Shown piece after piece: positions 1 to 8,075 of a DNA stretch of 14,731 nucleotides. The position numbers were made by a program, and so were the translations under genes. The notes under the pieces were generated by a model that saw only the letters and a program-made list of their open reading frames with translations, ran no database searches and was not told the DNA's origin. The stretch covers positions 1 through 14,731 of the forward strand of contig JAFGNE010000060.1 of NCBI GenBank assembly GCA_016927155.1, in the 5' to 3' direction. How positions within the stretch are numbered: the stretch's first letter is position 1; the number at the start of each line of letters is the position of its first letter. Source of the stretch: Candidatus Peregrinibacteria bacterium (GTDB lineage: Bacteria; Patescibacteriota; Gracilibacteria; UM-FILTER-43-11).

Positions 1-30
1 ACATAATATTTTTAATATAGCAAGTATCCG

Positions 31-60
31 TTGGTCATCCGCGTGGATTCTTGGTATATT
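31..60 (+). promoter_or_regulatory. Candidate promoter of leuS
   Basis: A -35-like TTGGTC (31-36), an 18-base spacer and a -10-like TATATT (55-60) precede leuS. Transcription would start near base 67, about 20 bases before the ATG at 88. This fits placing the leuS start at 88 and not at the in-frame TTG at 31, which would itself be the -35 box. The -35 match is weak (3 of 6), so this is only a candidate. Confidence 0.35.
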
Positions 61-87
61 GATTCAAAGCGTAATCCTCCAAATCCG

Positions 88-2484
88 ATGTACGACCCAT
101 CAAGAATCGAGCCGCGCTGGCAGAAATACTGGCTCAAAAACAAAACTTTCAAAGCGGTTGCCGATAAGAAGAAGCCGAAATATTACGTGCTGGACATGTT
201 CCCGTATCCCTCCGGCGCGGGGCTCCACGTGGGCCATCCCGAGGGTTACACGGCCACCGATATCATCTGCCGTTACAAGCGGATGAACGGTTTCAACGTG
301 CTCCATCCCATGGGCTGGGACGCTTTCGGCCTGCCGGCGGAAAATTACGCGCTTAAAACCGGCCGCCACCCGCGCGAGGTGACGGATGAGAACATCGGCG
401 TTTTCAAGCGGCAGATCCAGTCCGTCGGCTTTAGTTATGACTGGGGCAGGGAAGTGGACACCACCGACCCTGAATATTACAAATGGACCCAGTGGATATT
501 TTTGCAGTTGCACAAAAAAGGTCTCGCCTATGAATCGGAACTTCCCATCAACTGGTGCCCGGGCTGCAAAACCGGCCTGGCCAACGAAGAAGTGGTGGAC
601 GGCAAATGCGACCGGTGTGGTGCCGTAACCACCAAAAAATTCCTGCGCCAATGGGTTTTAAAAATCACCGATTACGCCGAACGTCTTTTGCAGGATTTGG
701 AAGAAGTGGACTGGCCAGAGCCCATTAAGATCATGCAGAGGAATTGGATCGGGAAAAGTTACGGCGCCGATGTGGATTTCGCGGTGAAAGGCTCCAAGGA
801 AAAAATCACGGTGTTTACCACACGCCCCGACACACTTTTTGGCGCCACGTACATGGTGCTTTCTCCCGAACATCCGCTCGTCTATAAATTGGTCACGGAC
901 GAATATAGGAAGGAGGTTGAAAAGTACAAGGAATTCGCGCTTAAAAAAAGCGACCTGGAACGCACCGACTTGAATAAGGAAAAAACCGGCCAATTCATCG
1001 GCGCGTACGCCGTCAATCCGGTCAATAACAAGGAAATCCCCATCTGGATCGCCGATTACGTTTTGATGGGTTACGGCACCGGCGCCATCATGGCGGTTCC
1101 CGCGCATGACCAGCGCGACTGGGAATTCGCCACCAAATTCAAGCTTCCCGTCGTCGAAGTCATCGAGGGCGGCGATGTCAAAAGGGCCGCGTACGACGGC
1201 GACGGCTCCCATGTGAATTCCGGATTTTTGAACGGCATGCGCAACGAGACCTCTATTTACGAAATGGTGAAATGGCTGGAAGAAAAAAGGATCGGCAAAG
1301 GCGCCGTGAATTACAGGATAAAGGACTGGGTTTTTTCCCGCCAGCGCTACTGGGGCGAGCCGATTCCCATCGTCCATTGCGAAAAGTGCGGCCCGGTTCC
1401 GCTTTCCGAAAAAGACCTTCCGCTTTTACTGCCCAAAGTGAAAAAATACGAGCCCACGGGAACGGGAGAATCGCCATTGGCGGGCATTGATAAATGGGTA
1501 AACACCAAATGCCCCAAGTGCGGCGGAAAAGCCAAACGCGAAACCAATACCATGCCCCAGTGGGCCGGTTCCTGCTGGTATTACCTGCGTTATTTAAGCC
1601 CGTGGGACAGGAAAAGGTTTTGCGACCCCAAGGAAGAAAAGTACTGGATGAACGTCGATTTGTACGTGGGCGGCGCCGAGCACGCGGTTTTGCATCTGCT
1701 GTACGCGCGCTTTTGGCACAAGGTGCTTTTCGACCTGGGTTTTGTGAAAGATAAAGAGCCTTTCCAAAAGCTGATGAACCAGGGGCTGATTTTGGGCGAA
1801 GACGGCGAAAAAATGTCCAAATCCCGCGGGAACGTGGTGAATCCCGACGACGTCATCAAACGCTACGGCGCCGACACGTTACGCCTGTACGAGATGTTCA
1901 TGGGGCCGTTCGACGCGGTGAAACCCTGGAGTACCAAGAGCATCGAAGGCTGTTTCCGCTTTTTGCAGAAAGTCTGGCGTATCGCGGAGGAAATGGAGAT
2001 TGTTGAAGGCGAACCGCCGGACGCGCTGAACCGCCTGCTCCACAAAACCATCAAAAAAGTGGGCGAGGACATTGAAAACTTCCGTTTCAATACCGCCATT
2101 TCCCAGATGATGATTTTGGCCAACGAGGTGATGAAGGAAAAAACGGTGAGCAAGACGCTCCTGAAAAAACTGGTCCTCATCCTCGCGCCTTTCGCGCCGC
2201 ATATGGCCGAAGAAATCTGGAAACAGCTTGGGCACAAAGCGACGTTGGCCTATGAGCCGTGGCCCGCGTATGACGAAAAACTGACAATTGATGAGGCTTT
2301 CGAACTCGTGTTTTCCGTGAACGGCAAAGTGCGCGGCACAAAAGAGGTGGCCATCGGCATTTCCGAAGAAGACGCCGTGAAAGAGGCCCTGGCGGATGAA
2401 AACGTGAAACGGTTCATCGAGGGAAAAGAAGTCATCAAAAAAATCTACGTGCCGAATAAGCTGGTGAATATTGTGGTGAAATAG
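88..2484 (+). CDS. leuS: Leucyl-tRNA synthetase
   Basis: Charges tRNA-Leu with leucine in the cytoplasm (class Ia synthetase, EC 6.1.1.4), about 798 residues, the usual bacterial size. Visible along the protein are the HIGH-type motif HVGH (residues 47-50) after FPYPSGAGL, a zinc knuckle C157-x2-C160...C174-x2-C177, the CP1 editing domain with TTRPDTLFGA and GTGAIMAVPAHDQRDWEF, a second Cys pair set at C431/C434 and C475/C478, the GSCWYYLRY stretch, the KMSKS loop (575-579), and the C-terminal VNGKVRG segment. I start it at ATG 88 (MYDPSRIEPRWQKYW) because that matches the normal N-terminus. The frame stays open to a TTG at 31, but those residues look non-homologous and overlap a likely promoter. 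There is no clear Shine-Dalgarno site. It is convergent with the pilin operon; both stops are TAG and both lie in one inverted repeat. Confidence 0.97.
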   Translation: MYDPSRIEPRWQKYWLKNKTFKAVADKKKPKYYVLDMFPYPSGAGLHVGHPEGYTATDIICRYKRMNGFNVLHPMGWDAFGLPAENYALKTGRHPREVTDENIGVFKRQIQSVGFSYDWGREVDTTDPEYYKWTQWIFLQLHKKGLAYESELPINWCPGCKTGLANEEVVDGKCDRCGAVTTKKFLRQWVLKITDYAERLLQDLEEVDWPEPIKIMQRNWIGKSYGADVDFAVKGSKEKITVFTTRPDTLFGATYMVLSPEHPLVYKLVTDEYRKEVEKYKEFALKKSDLERTDLNKEKTGQFIGAYAVNPVNNKEIPIWIADYVLMGYGTGAIMAVPAHDQRDWEFATKFKLPVVEVIEGGDVKRAAYDGDGSHVNSGFLNGMRNETSIYEMVKWLEEKRIGKGAVNYRIKDWVFSRQRYWGEPIPIVHCEKCGPVPLSEKDLPLLLPKVKKYEPTGTGESPLAGIDKWVNTKCPKCGGKAKRETNTMPQWAGSCWYYLRYLSPWDRKRFCDPKEEKYWMNVDLYVGGAEHAVLHLLYARFWHKVLFDLGFVKDKEPFQKLMNQGLILGEDGEKMSKSRGNVVNPDDVIKRYGADTLRLYEMFMGPFDAVKPWSTKSIEGCFRFLQKVWRIAEEMEIVEGEPPDALNRLLHKTIKKVGEDIENFRFNTAISQMMILANEVMKEKTVSKTLLKKLVLILAPFAPHMAEEIWKQLGHKATLAYEPWPAYDEKLTIDEAFELVFSVNGKVRGTKEVAIGISEEDAVKEALADENVKRFIEGKEVIKKIYVPNKLVNIVVK

Positions 2485-2546
2485 TTCAAGTTCAAGCGTA
2501 AAGTTCAAGGGGCATTCCCTTGAGCTTGAATTTTCCCCTTGAACTA
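2482..2546. repeat. Microrepeat/palindrome element between convergent genes; possible bidirectional terminator
   Basis: The unit TTCAAG occurs at 2485, 2491 and 2504, and its complement recurs on the right. Outer arms TAGTTCAAG (2482-2490) and CTTGAACTA (2538-2546) are exact inverted repeats, and each contains the TAG stop of one of the two facing genes. Nested inside are an 11-base exact inverted repeat (2502-2512 with 2535-2545) and a tight 7-base stem with 5-base loop (2505-2511 with 2517-2523). A TTTT run follows at 2531-2534. The position between convergent stops suggests a terminator working in both directions, but the T-runs are short. The architecture also matches two other elements in this window (3752-3838 and 7180-7238). 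Confidence 0.6.
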
Positions 2547-3854
2547 TTGTTGTTGGATAATCGTGAATTCAAACAGCGGCGCGCTTGTTTTGGGCATAAC
2601 CGTTGTTGTGATCGATTGTTTGAAATCCTGGTACCAGCCGTCAGATTTAATGGTGAAATAAGGCAGGGGCATGGGGTCTTGGGCCGAACTAACGGAATAT
2701 TCAAAATAAGGGATGGGCTGTTTTTTAACAATTCCTATGTCTTTGTCTTCATAGGCCTGTTCCATAGGGGCTACCGTGAAAAATTCCGCCTGCAATTTAT
2801 TGTTTGCGCCTCCGGGAGCGACCCTGGAAAGGAAAACCGTAACGGTTTCAGAAGTATTATTTTCATTTACTCCTTCGATAGCACCATTTAATGTTACAGA
2901 AAGAGTGCCCGGAATGGCATTAAAATTCTTTTCGCATAACTGGCTACCTCCCGCTGGGAGCGGGGCTACGTCGTCTATGCACCCTTTTATCGGTATCAGG
3001 CTATGCCCCTTATCGTCGCTGAATTTCCAGTAAATCACAGGGTCTTCTTCGCTATCTTCGTTTTCGCGGCCGTCGCAATCGGCATCGGCAGGAGGAAACC
3101 CGGCACCGCAGCTGTTGCTGGTATCCAAAAGGCCGTCCTCATTGAGTCCGTTGATGCCCGTGGGACCGTTGATGCTGTAGCCTAAATCCCCGTCATTATC
3201 GATGGTTAACGCCGCCGAGCCGGCACTGGTGAAAACATCTGAATAACTATCATTGATTCCGTCATTATTCGTATCTTTATCAAACGGCACGCGGAAAGTG
3301 ACGGAGAAATTGCCCGGATTGAAAGTGACAATGTCGTTCGAGTTCAGAACAGCGGCATTAATGGCATTAGCTGAAACATTACTAGTGCTGTCATCGTTGA
3401 ATAAACTTACAATCAGTTTCTGTTTGGCAATAAGCTGGCCGGTGTAAGGAGGCGCGGCGCGGCTTTCCACGGCCCATTTGTTTTCCCAGGAAGGCCCTCC
3501 GGCAGTGCCGAATAAATCCGTTTTCCGCACATCGTCTTCCGTCAGCGCGGGGGTTTGGTACCCCGTGAAGCGGGGGGCAAGTTCATAAAGCGCGTCCTCG
3601 ATTCCCGCTTCGGCGGCAAAGTAGGCCCTGTCGGCGGCTTCCACGTTGCGGGCGGCCTTTAGCGCGCGCAGCACAAGTTCCGAAGTGGCCACCGAAGCGA
3701 TCATCAGGAGCGAAGTCAGGCCAATGACGAGGGGAAGGGAAACTCCCTTAGGACTATTAGGACTTTTACGACTATGACGACTATTAGGAGTGGAATTCCA
3801 TCCTAATAGTCTTAAAAGTCTTAATAGTCCCAAAAGTCTTGCATTTAAGTTCAT
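2544..3854 (-). CDS. PilX/GspK-like minor prepilin with calcium-type loops
   Basis: A 436-residue prepilin, last gene of the minus-strand operon. An unusually long 37-residue leader ends in SPKG, and prepilin peptidase would cut before VSLPLVIGLTSLLM, the membrane helix (about 38-60). Position +5 is Leu, not the usual Glu; loss of Glu5 is known for PilX- and GspK-type tip proteins. AADRAYFAAEAGIEDALYEL (73-92) is the conserved PilX N-terminal signature. The exported part has DxDxNxDG-type loops at D192-D202, D219-D223 and D257-D267 that could bind calcium. It overlaps the upstream gene by ATGA, which supports this start. The leader is encoded almost wholly by the 9-base repeat element at 3752-3838. 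The likely role is in the priming/tip complex of a type IV pilus. Family assignment to PilX is good; the exact function is inferred. Confidence 0.8.
   Translation of the reverse strand: MNLNARLLGLLRLLRLLGWNSTPNSRHSRKSPNSPKGVSLPLVIGLTSLLMIASVATSELVLRALKAARNVEAADRAYFAAEAGIEDALYELAPRFTGYQTPALTEDDVRKTDLFGTAGGPSWENKWAVESRAAPPYTGQLIAKQKLIVSLFNDDSTSNVSANAINAAVLNSNDIVTFNPGNFSVTFRVPFDKDTNNDGINDSYSDVFTSAGSAALTIDNDGDLGYSINGPTGINGLNEDGLLDTSNSCGAGFPPADADCDGRENEDSEEDPVIYWKFSDDKGHSLIPIKGCIDDVAPLPAGGSQLCEKNFNAIPGTLSVTLNGAIEGVNENNTSETVTVFLSRVAPGGANNKLQAEFFTVAPMEQAYEDKDIGIVKKQPIPYFEYSVSSAQDPMPLPYFTIKSDGWYQDFKQSITTTVMPKTSAPLFEFTIIQQQ
3752..3838. repeat. Inverted array of 9-base repeats inside the PilX-like leader
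   Basis: Four tandem 9-mers (GACTATTAG, GACTTTTAC, GACTATGAC, GACTATTAG; 3752-3787) face four reverse-complement-type 9-mers (CTAATAGTC, TTAAAAGTC, TTAATAGTC, CCAAAAGTC; 3803-3838). The centre is the 10-base palindrome TGGAATTCCA (3791-3800). The innermost arms (3779-3789 with 3801-3811) pair perfectly over 11 bases. Because the unit is 9 bases, copies add or remove three residues without shifting frame. The encoded peptide is the repetitive leader LLGLLRLLRLLG plus SRHSRKSPNSPKG, which is removed on maturation. Confidence 0.9.
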
Positions 3855-6800
3855 GGCAGGCAGGTGATGGTTAACTTAATGCCGGAAAGGATAGGAACGC
3901 CGGTACCGCCGTCGCCGGAAAGTAGAGCGCGCCAACGGAGGTTTTTATCAGTGGGGTTATGAAAAGTTGTTACGGTGTTCGCGGAGAATTCGGCCGTCCA
4001 GTTCGCGCCGCCGTCATCGCTTAGCTGGTAGCGGATGGAACCGCCGTTCGGCGTTTCGCCGGCTTCGGTTTTCACGCTGTAACCATTCTCGCACAAAGCC
4101 AGGTTTAGCAGGGAAAGCGTGTCGCTGGTAACCGTTTGGTCCGCAAAAGTGGCGTTGGTAATGGAAACGGTTCCGGCAGTGGTATTAAACACAATATCAT
4201 CATCCGTTCCGCTGCCTTTTGGCATAACGTGCTGGGGCTTGGAAGAGCCCGCGGGACCGCTGAAATTATCGAAGAAACTGATGCCGTCCGCAAAGCGGCA
4301 GAAATAGTCGCCCAGGCCTTCAAGGCCGTTACAGTTCTCGTCGCTCCCTGCCGCGTCATCGCAGATTTCGGGACCCGCCAAATTACAGCAGTCGTTTTCA
4401 TAAAGCTTGTAAGCCGCCGCCGCGGAAATGCCGCTTAAAGTTACCGCTTTTCCCAGGTAAGCGGAAAACCAGCCCGCGTCTTTATCCTTGTACCAGTCAA
4501 TATGGTTGGCGCGCTGGACCGTGATTTTTTGGCCCGCGTTTTCAGGGTCGTCGATTTCCTGCTCGAAGCAATCGTCGTTTACCGGAGAGCCCGAAGCGTC
4601 CTGGTTGAAACAGGCGTTGCAGGGAAGGTAAGGCGCCACGCAGAAATTATTCGGTTTTCCATCGGCCACAGGCGTTGATCTCTGTTCAAACGCGCCCGGA
4701 TTAATGGAGGAATCGGTGTCGTTGCAGTCGGGTTGGGGCCAGGAGCGGTTCTTGGTAGGTTCGCCGTAACAGCCCACGGAGGCTCCTTCTAACGTTGATG
4801 CTTTGTAAATGAAAGCCAGCGCGGTGCCAAAGTGGTCATCATCGGTATCCACACAGCAGGCAGGATCATCCCTGTCCCACGCGCTGGAAGTTTTTTCGTT
4901 AAGGAAACTGCAATTGTTATCAACAGGCTGGCCCCTGAGGAATACGATCCCGTACGTGTCGGGATAGACCGCGTTATCGCAGATTTCATCCGCGTCGGGA
5001 TGGAGGGCGGGGTCGGAATCGTTGCAGTCGAAAAGCCGCGGCTGTCCGCTGGGCAAGAGGTCTGACGGAAAACAGGTGCCATCCGGGTTGCTCACATCGT
5101 AAGGAAGGAAAAGATCCCCGTCTGCGTTGGGGCAGCAGGACGAGTCCTGCCAGTCTGTATTTTCATCCGCGTCGTTATCCAGGCCGTCCGCGCACATTTG
5201 CGCGGGAGTTATGGTGAAACCAGTGCCTTCAAAAGTGCCCGAGAAACCGGCATTTTCCGCGTCAACAACGGCATGGGAAATGTAACGGCGATCCGCCCCT
5301 TCGCCGACCACCCGCACAAAATCCTGACAGATCCCGCCTACATCCACGGCCGCCTCATTACCCGTGGTGTCGGGGATTTGGGCTTCATTGTTCGCCAGGC
5401 AGTCCGCCTTGTTGGGGTTTTGGTAGGGCACAAGGTAGCCTCGCGTGCAGGAAAAATCCGATGTGTTCGCGCCGCATTTATCCGTATCGGAATTATAATT
5501 TTTGGGCGCGAGGTCGCAATTCTGTTCCTTATTCGTGCAAAGGACGGGAACGCAATCACCATCGAATTCATCGGCATTTCCGTCGCAGTCGTTATCCAGG
5601 CCGTCGGTGCAAAGGCGGTTTTGGCAGGCAAGGAGTTTTTCGCCCGTCCGTTCGTCTATGGGGCAAAGCAAGGCGCTTATTTCCGTATCACCTTTGGGAT
5701 GGATGGGGGCATCAGCCAAGGCGCAGATACCGCCTACATCGATGCAGGATTCATTCAAGGATGAGTTAGAGTCATAAGTTGCTCCGCCAAGATAATTTTT
5801 TGGCGTATAACTATCTGCCACGAAGCTGGTATCTTTTTGCCCGTTATTACAAATCTGTATCTGGCAATCCTCGTCAAACTGGTCCGCTTTTCCGTCACAA
5901 TCATTGTCATAGCCGTCAAAACACGAGGTTTCTTTGGGCTGGCCTGTTATCGGGTCTTTTTCCAGCGGACGGATAAAGTAGCAAATGCTTCCCACATCAC
6001 CCACATCAATACACGCTTCGCCGGTGGTGCCTAAGTTTTTCCCGTCGTTGCACAGATATTCTTTACACACAGGATCCTCTTCATCGGTTAGGCCGTTGCA
6101 GTCATTGTCTTTTTTGTCTTTGCAGAGGGTTTCTTTGCAATTGGCGTTATCGGCAGCGCAGGAAGCGGTTTCTGAACCGTCTTCGTAATCTGCGCTATGG
6201 TTTGAATAAGTCTCTGCCGTGCATCCCGGCCAGATGTAATTAACGCAGGTCTGCTGCGCGGGCGTGTCCACAGGGCCACACACCCCTTCCGTTTTGGGGC
6301 AGGCTTTTTCGCTTCCCGGTATGCATTCTTTCAAATTACATTTCGTGATGATCTCGTTGTACGCGCGGGCGGAAATGGTGGATTGCAAAACGATGCCTGG
6401 CGCGTTGCCGGCAAGTTGGGCCGCAGTTTTTTTGCCCGCCCGCGCTATCAGTTTGATGGTGATGTGCGGCTGGATCTGGATATCCTGCGTGTTATATGCC
6501 TTGCGCGGGTCGTCCATGGGCGCGATGACGAACTTAAGGTCCACAATATCCAGCGCCGCCGGCGAGATATCCACGAAACTGTCGTCCGATACGGTTCCGT
6601 CCGCTCCACAAGTGAAACCGTCCGCGCAGGTCCATGTATCAATCAGCCCGTCGCCCTGCCCTTCGTCTGGGTTATCGGGATCATGGTTAATGCCCCAATC
6701 CTGGCCCACCAGGCGCAAAAGCCCCACGCGGCCGGTGCCGTCTTCTTTCACCACGCGCTTTATGTAGGTGCGGTTACGGCCGTTGATGTCGATTAAAAAG

Positions 6801-7255
6801 AGTTTTTCCTGTATCGCTTCCTCCAGCGGGGCGGGGGAAAGGGGATTCCTTACGCCTGTGCTTTCGTCGTCCGTGGTGCCGATTTCGCCGTCCGGGCCGG
6901 GCGAGTAAAATTGCAGGCTGTACTGGCAGTAGTTCTGCCCGAAGGTCGTGTTCCGGCCGAAGCCGTAAAAATTGACTTTCTGGTTGTGGTATTCCTCGTA
7001 GTCCACCGTGCCGTTCCTTATTTCCTTGGAAATGCGGTTCATCAGAAAACGGCTCTCCTCGTACACCTGGTTGGCCGCTTTTAAGTTGCGCACCGTGCCG
7101 AAAAAATTGTTGTAAAAGGCCGCCGCGAAAACAAGAAGGAGCGCGAGCACCGTGGTGGCGATCATCAATTCGGCGAGCGTAAAACCAGCTCGTGATTTGT
7201 GACTCGTGATTCGTGACTCGTGGAAGCCGCTGGTTTTACAAAATAAATTGCTCAT
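3851..7255 (-). CDS. Giant PilW-like prepilin with tandem MopE-type metal-binding repeats
   Basis: A 1134-residue prepilin, several times longer than a normal PilW. The leader ends SRAG (24), cleavage is before FTLAELMIATTV, Glu is at +5, and a membrane helix spans about 28-48. Residues 50-300 resemble a PilW-type globular domain (ESRFLMNRISKEIRNG). From about 306 it becomes cysteine rich (about 57 Cys in all), with motifs like CxDGxDNDCDGxADxxDxDC at 378-397, 445-464, 549-568 and a decayed copy at 688-708. DCNDSDPALHPDADEICDN (743-761), DCNDTDSSINPGAFE (843-857) and PEICDDAAGSDENCNG (962-977) match the MopE/'putative metal-binding motif' family. Residues 988-1134 look like a beta-rich domain ending in Cys. 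The start at 7255 overlaps the previous stop as TAATG. The likely role is a surface-displayed minor pilin; the ligand is unknown (calcium or copper are possible from the family). Confidence 0.82.
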   Translation of the reverse strand: MSNLFCKTSGFHESRITSHKSRAGFTLAELMIATTVLALLLVFAAAFYNNFFGTVRNLKAANQVYEESRFLMNRISKEIRNGTVDYEEYHNQKVNFYGFGRNTTFGQNYCQYSLQFYSPGPDGEIGTTDDESTGVRNPLSPAPLEEAIQEKLFLIDINGRNRTYIKRVVKEDGTGRVGLLRLVGQDWGINHDPDNPDEGQGDGLIDTWTCADGFTCGADGTVSDDSFVDISPAALDIVDLKFVIAPMDDPRKAYNTQDIQIQPHITIKLIARAGKKTAAQLAGNAPGIVLQSTISARAYNEIITKCNLKECIPGSEKACPKTEGVCGPVDTPAQQTCVNYIWPGCTAETYSNHSADYEDGSETASCAADNANCKETLCKDKKDNDCNGLTDEEDPVCKEYLCNDGKNLGTTGEACIDVGDVGSICYFIRPLEKDPITGQPKETSCFDGYDNDCDGKADQFDEDCQIQICNNGQKDTSFVADSYTPKNYLGGATYDSNSSLNESCIDVGGICALADAPIHPKGDTEISALLCPIDERTGEKLLACQNRLCTDGLDNDCDGNADEFDGDCVPVLCTNKEQNCDLAPKNYNSDTDKCGANTSDFSCTRGYLVPYQNPNKADCLANNEAQIPDTTGNEAAVDVGGICQDFVRVVGEGADRRYISHAVVDAENAGFSGTFEGTGFTITPAQMCADGLDNDADENTDWQDSSCCPNADGDLFLPYDVSNPDGTCFPSDLLPSGQPRLFDCNDSDPALHPDADEICDNAVYPDTYGIVFLRGQPVDNNCSFLNEKTSSAWDRDDPACCVDTDDDHFGTALAFIYKASTLEGASVGCYGEPTKNRSWPQPDCNDTDSSINPGAFEQRSTPVADGKPNNFCVAPYLPCNACFNQDASGSPVNDDCFEQEIDDPENAGQKITVQRANHIDWYKDKDAGWFSAYLGKAVTLSGISAAAAYKLYENDCCNLAGPEICDDAAGSDENCNGLEGLGDYFCRFADGISFFDNFSGPAGSSKPQHVMPKGSGTDDDIVFNTTAGTVSITNATFADQTVTSDTLSLLNLALCENGYSVKTEAGETPNGGSIRYQLSDDGGANWTAEFSANTVTTFHNPTDKNLRWRALLSGDGGTGVPILSGIKLTITCLP
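7180..7238. repeat. 7-base tandem array inside a 10-base inverted repeat, in the PilW-like leader
   Basis: TAAAACCAGC (7180-7189) and GCTGGTTTTA (7229-7238) form an exact inverted repeat. Between them lie tandem units CGTGATT, TGTGACT, CGTGATT, CGTGACT and a partial CGTG (7191-7222), that is, a 14-base period made of two 7-base halves. On the coding strand this gives HESRITSHKSR in the prepilin leader just before the AG^FTLAE cleavage site. Confidence 0.88.
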
Positions 7256-8070
7256 TAATTAGTTAAATTTTCGCGGCCGAAATAGTCGGTGAGTATGGTT
7301 TTAAGCTCCACGCCTTTTTCCTGCCCGCCCCAGGTTACAGTGGAGGTGACGAGCATGCGGTTGTGCGCGTCGGCCAGCGCGCCGTTGGCAACAAACGTCC
7401 CGTCATTCGTCAGATAATCGATTTTAATTAGCCTATTAAAAGGCGTCGGTTTAGCCAATGCGCGACCCAAAACATCATTTACGGCGGGCGCGGTCGGCAT
7501 ATTTTGGTAATGGATTTTGGGGTTAAAAATATCCGCGTCGTCCGTTAGGCAATTGGCGGGGCGGGGCACGGCGTAACAGCTGTTATCGGAATCCGCCGTT
7601 TCATCAATGTCCATGGTGAAAAGCAGGCTGGCGTCAAAGTCGGCGGGTGTGTCAGCAGGAGGATTCGGCAGGAAGTCAGATGGGAGCCAGCGTTTTTGGC
7701 CTGTTAGCTGCCCTACCGCTTTCAGCCTCCACCTAAAATCCTCATCGCGGTAAACAATATAAGTGCCCGGTTGGATCCAGTCGCTGCCGTTATCGGCGCA
7801 CACGTCGTTTAAAAGGGCCGCGGGCATATGGTTCCAGCATTGCCGCCGTTTGCCGCTGAATTTCAGCCAGTTGGTATCGCGGATGTTGCGCACCGCTTCC
7901 AGCCCCTCGCGGGCGATGTTGGTGGCGATCACGCGTTCCTTGGAAGTGTTGATGTTGCGCAGGGAATTGGCCATAAGAGCCGAGGAAAGGGCGATGCCGA
8001 TGGAAAGCACCGTTAGCGCGATAACGGTTTCGGCGATTGTTTCGCCTTTGGTGTTGCGGAAAAATATCAT
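7255..8070 (-). CDS. PilV/GspI-like prepilin
   Basis: A 271-residue prepilin. A short leader (MIFFRNTKG, 1-9) is followed by ETIAETVIALTVLSIGIALSSALM, giving Gly at -1, Glu14 at +5 and a membrane helix up to about residue 33. The stretch NIAREGLEAVRNIRDTNWL (51-69) is the conserved segment after the helix in PilV/GspI-like minor pilins. The rest is a poorly conserved globular domain with several Cys (for example in RRQCWNHM and NDVCADNG). It starts 5 bases after the FimT-like stop and its TAA overlaps the ATG of the PilW-like gene (TAATG), so translation is probably coupled. The expected role is in the minor-pilin complex that primes pilus assembly at the inner membrane. PilV is the best name by position and N-terminus, but the C-terminal part gives no independent support. 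Confidence 0.82.
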   Translation of the reverse strand: MIFFRNTKGETIAETVIALTVLSIGIALSSALMANSLRNINTSKERVIATNIAREGLEAVRNIRDTNWLKFSGKRRQCWNHMPAALLNDVCADNGSDWIQPGTYIVYRDEDFRWRLKAVGQLTGQKRWLPSDFLPNPPADTPADFDASLLFTMDIDETADSDNSCYAVPRPANCLTDDADIFNPKIHYQNMPTAPAVNDVLGRALAKPTPFNRLIKIDYLTNDGTFVANGALADAHNRMLVTSTVTWGGQEKGVELKTILTDYFGRENLTN

Positions 8071-8075
8071 GGCGC

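Noticed and set aside
31..87. leuS start at TTG 31
   Set aside because: The extra 19 residues do not resemble LeuS N-termini, and the bases look like a promoter; ATG 88 gives the typical IEPRWQKYW start.
658..1377. Long minus-strand open frames inside leuS (also 100-651 and 1879-2508)
   Set aside because: They lie antisense to a gene with all leuS motifs, have no recognisable domain and no ribosome binding site; they are shadows of its codon bias.
3752..3838. CRISPR array or CRISPR-like repeat
   Set aside because: Units are 9 bases with no spacers, they are inverted about a palindrome and they are translated; no cas gene is present.
5198..5764. 188-codon plus-strand open frame opposite the PilW-like gene
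   Set aside because: It mirrors the repeated DNDCDG codons on the other strand; the minus-strand frame carries coherent motifs and operon overlaps.
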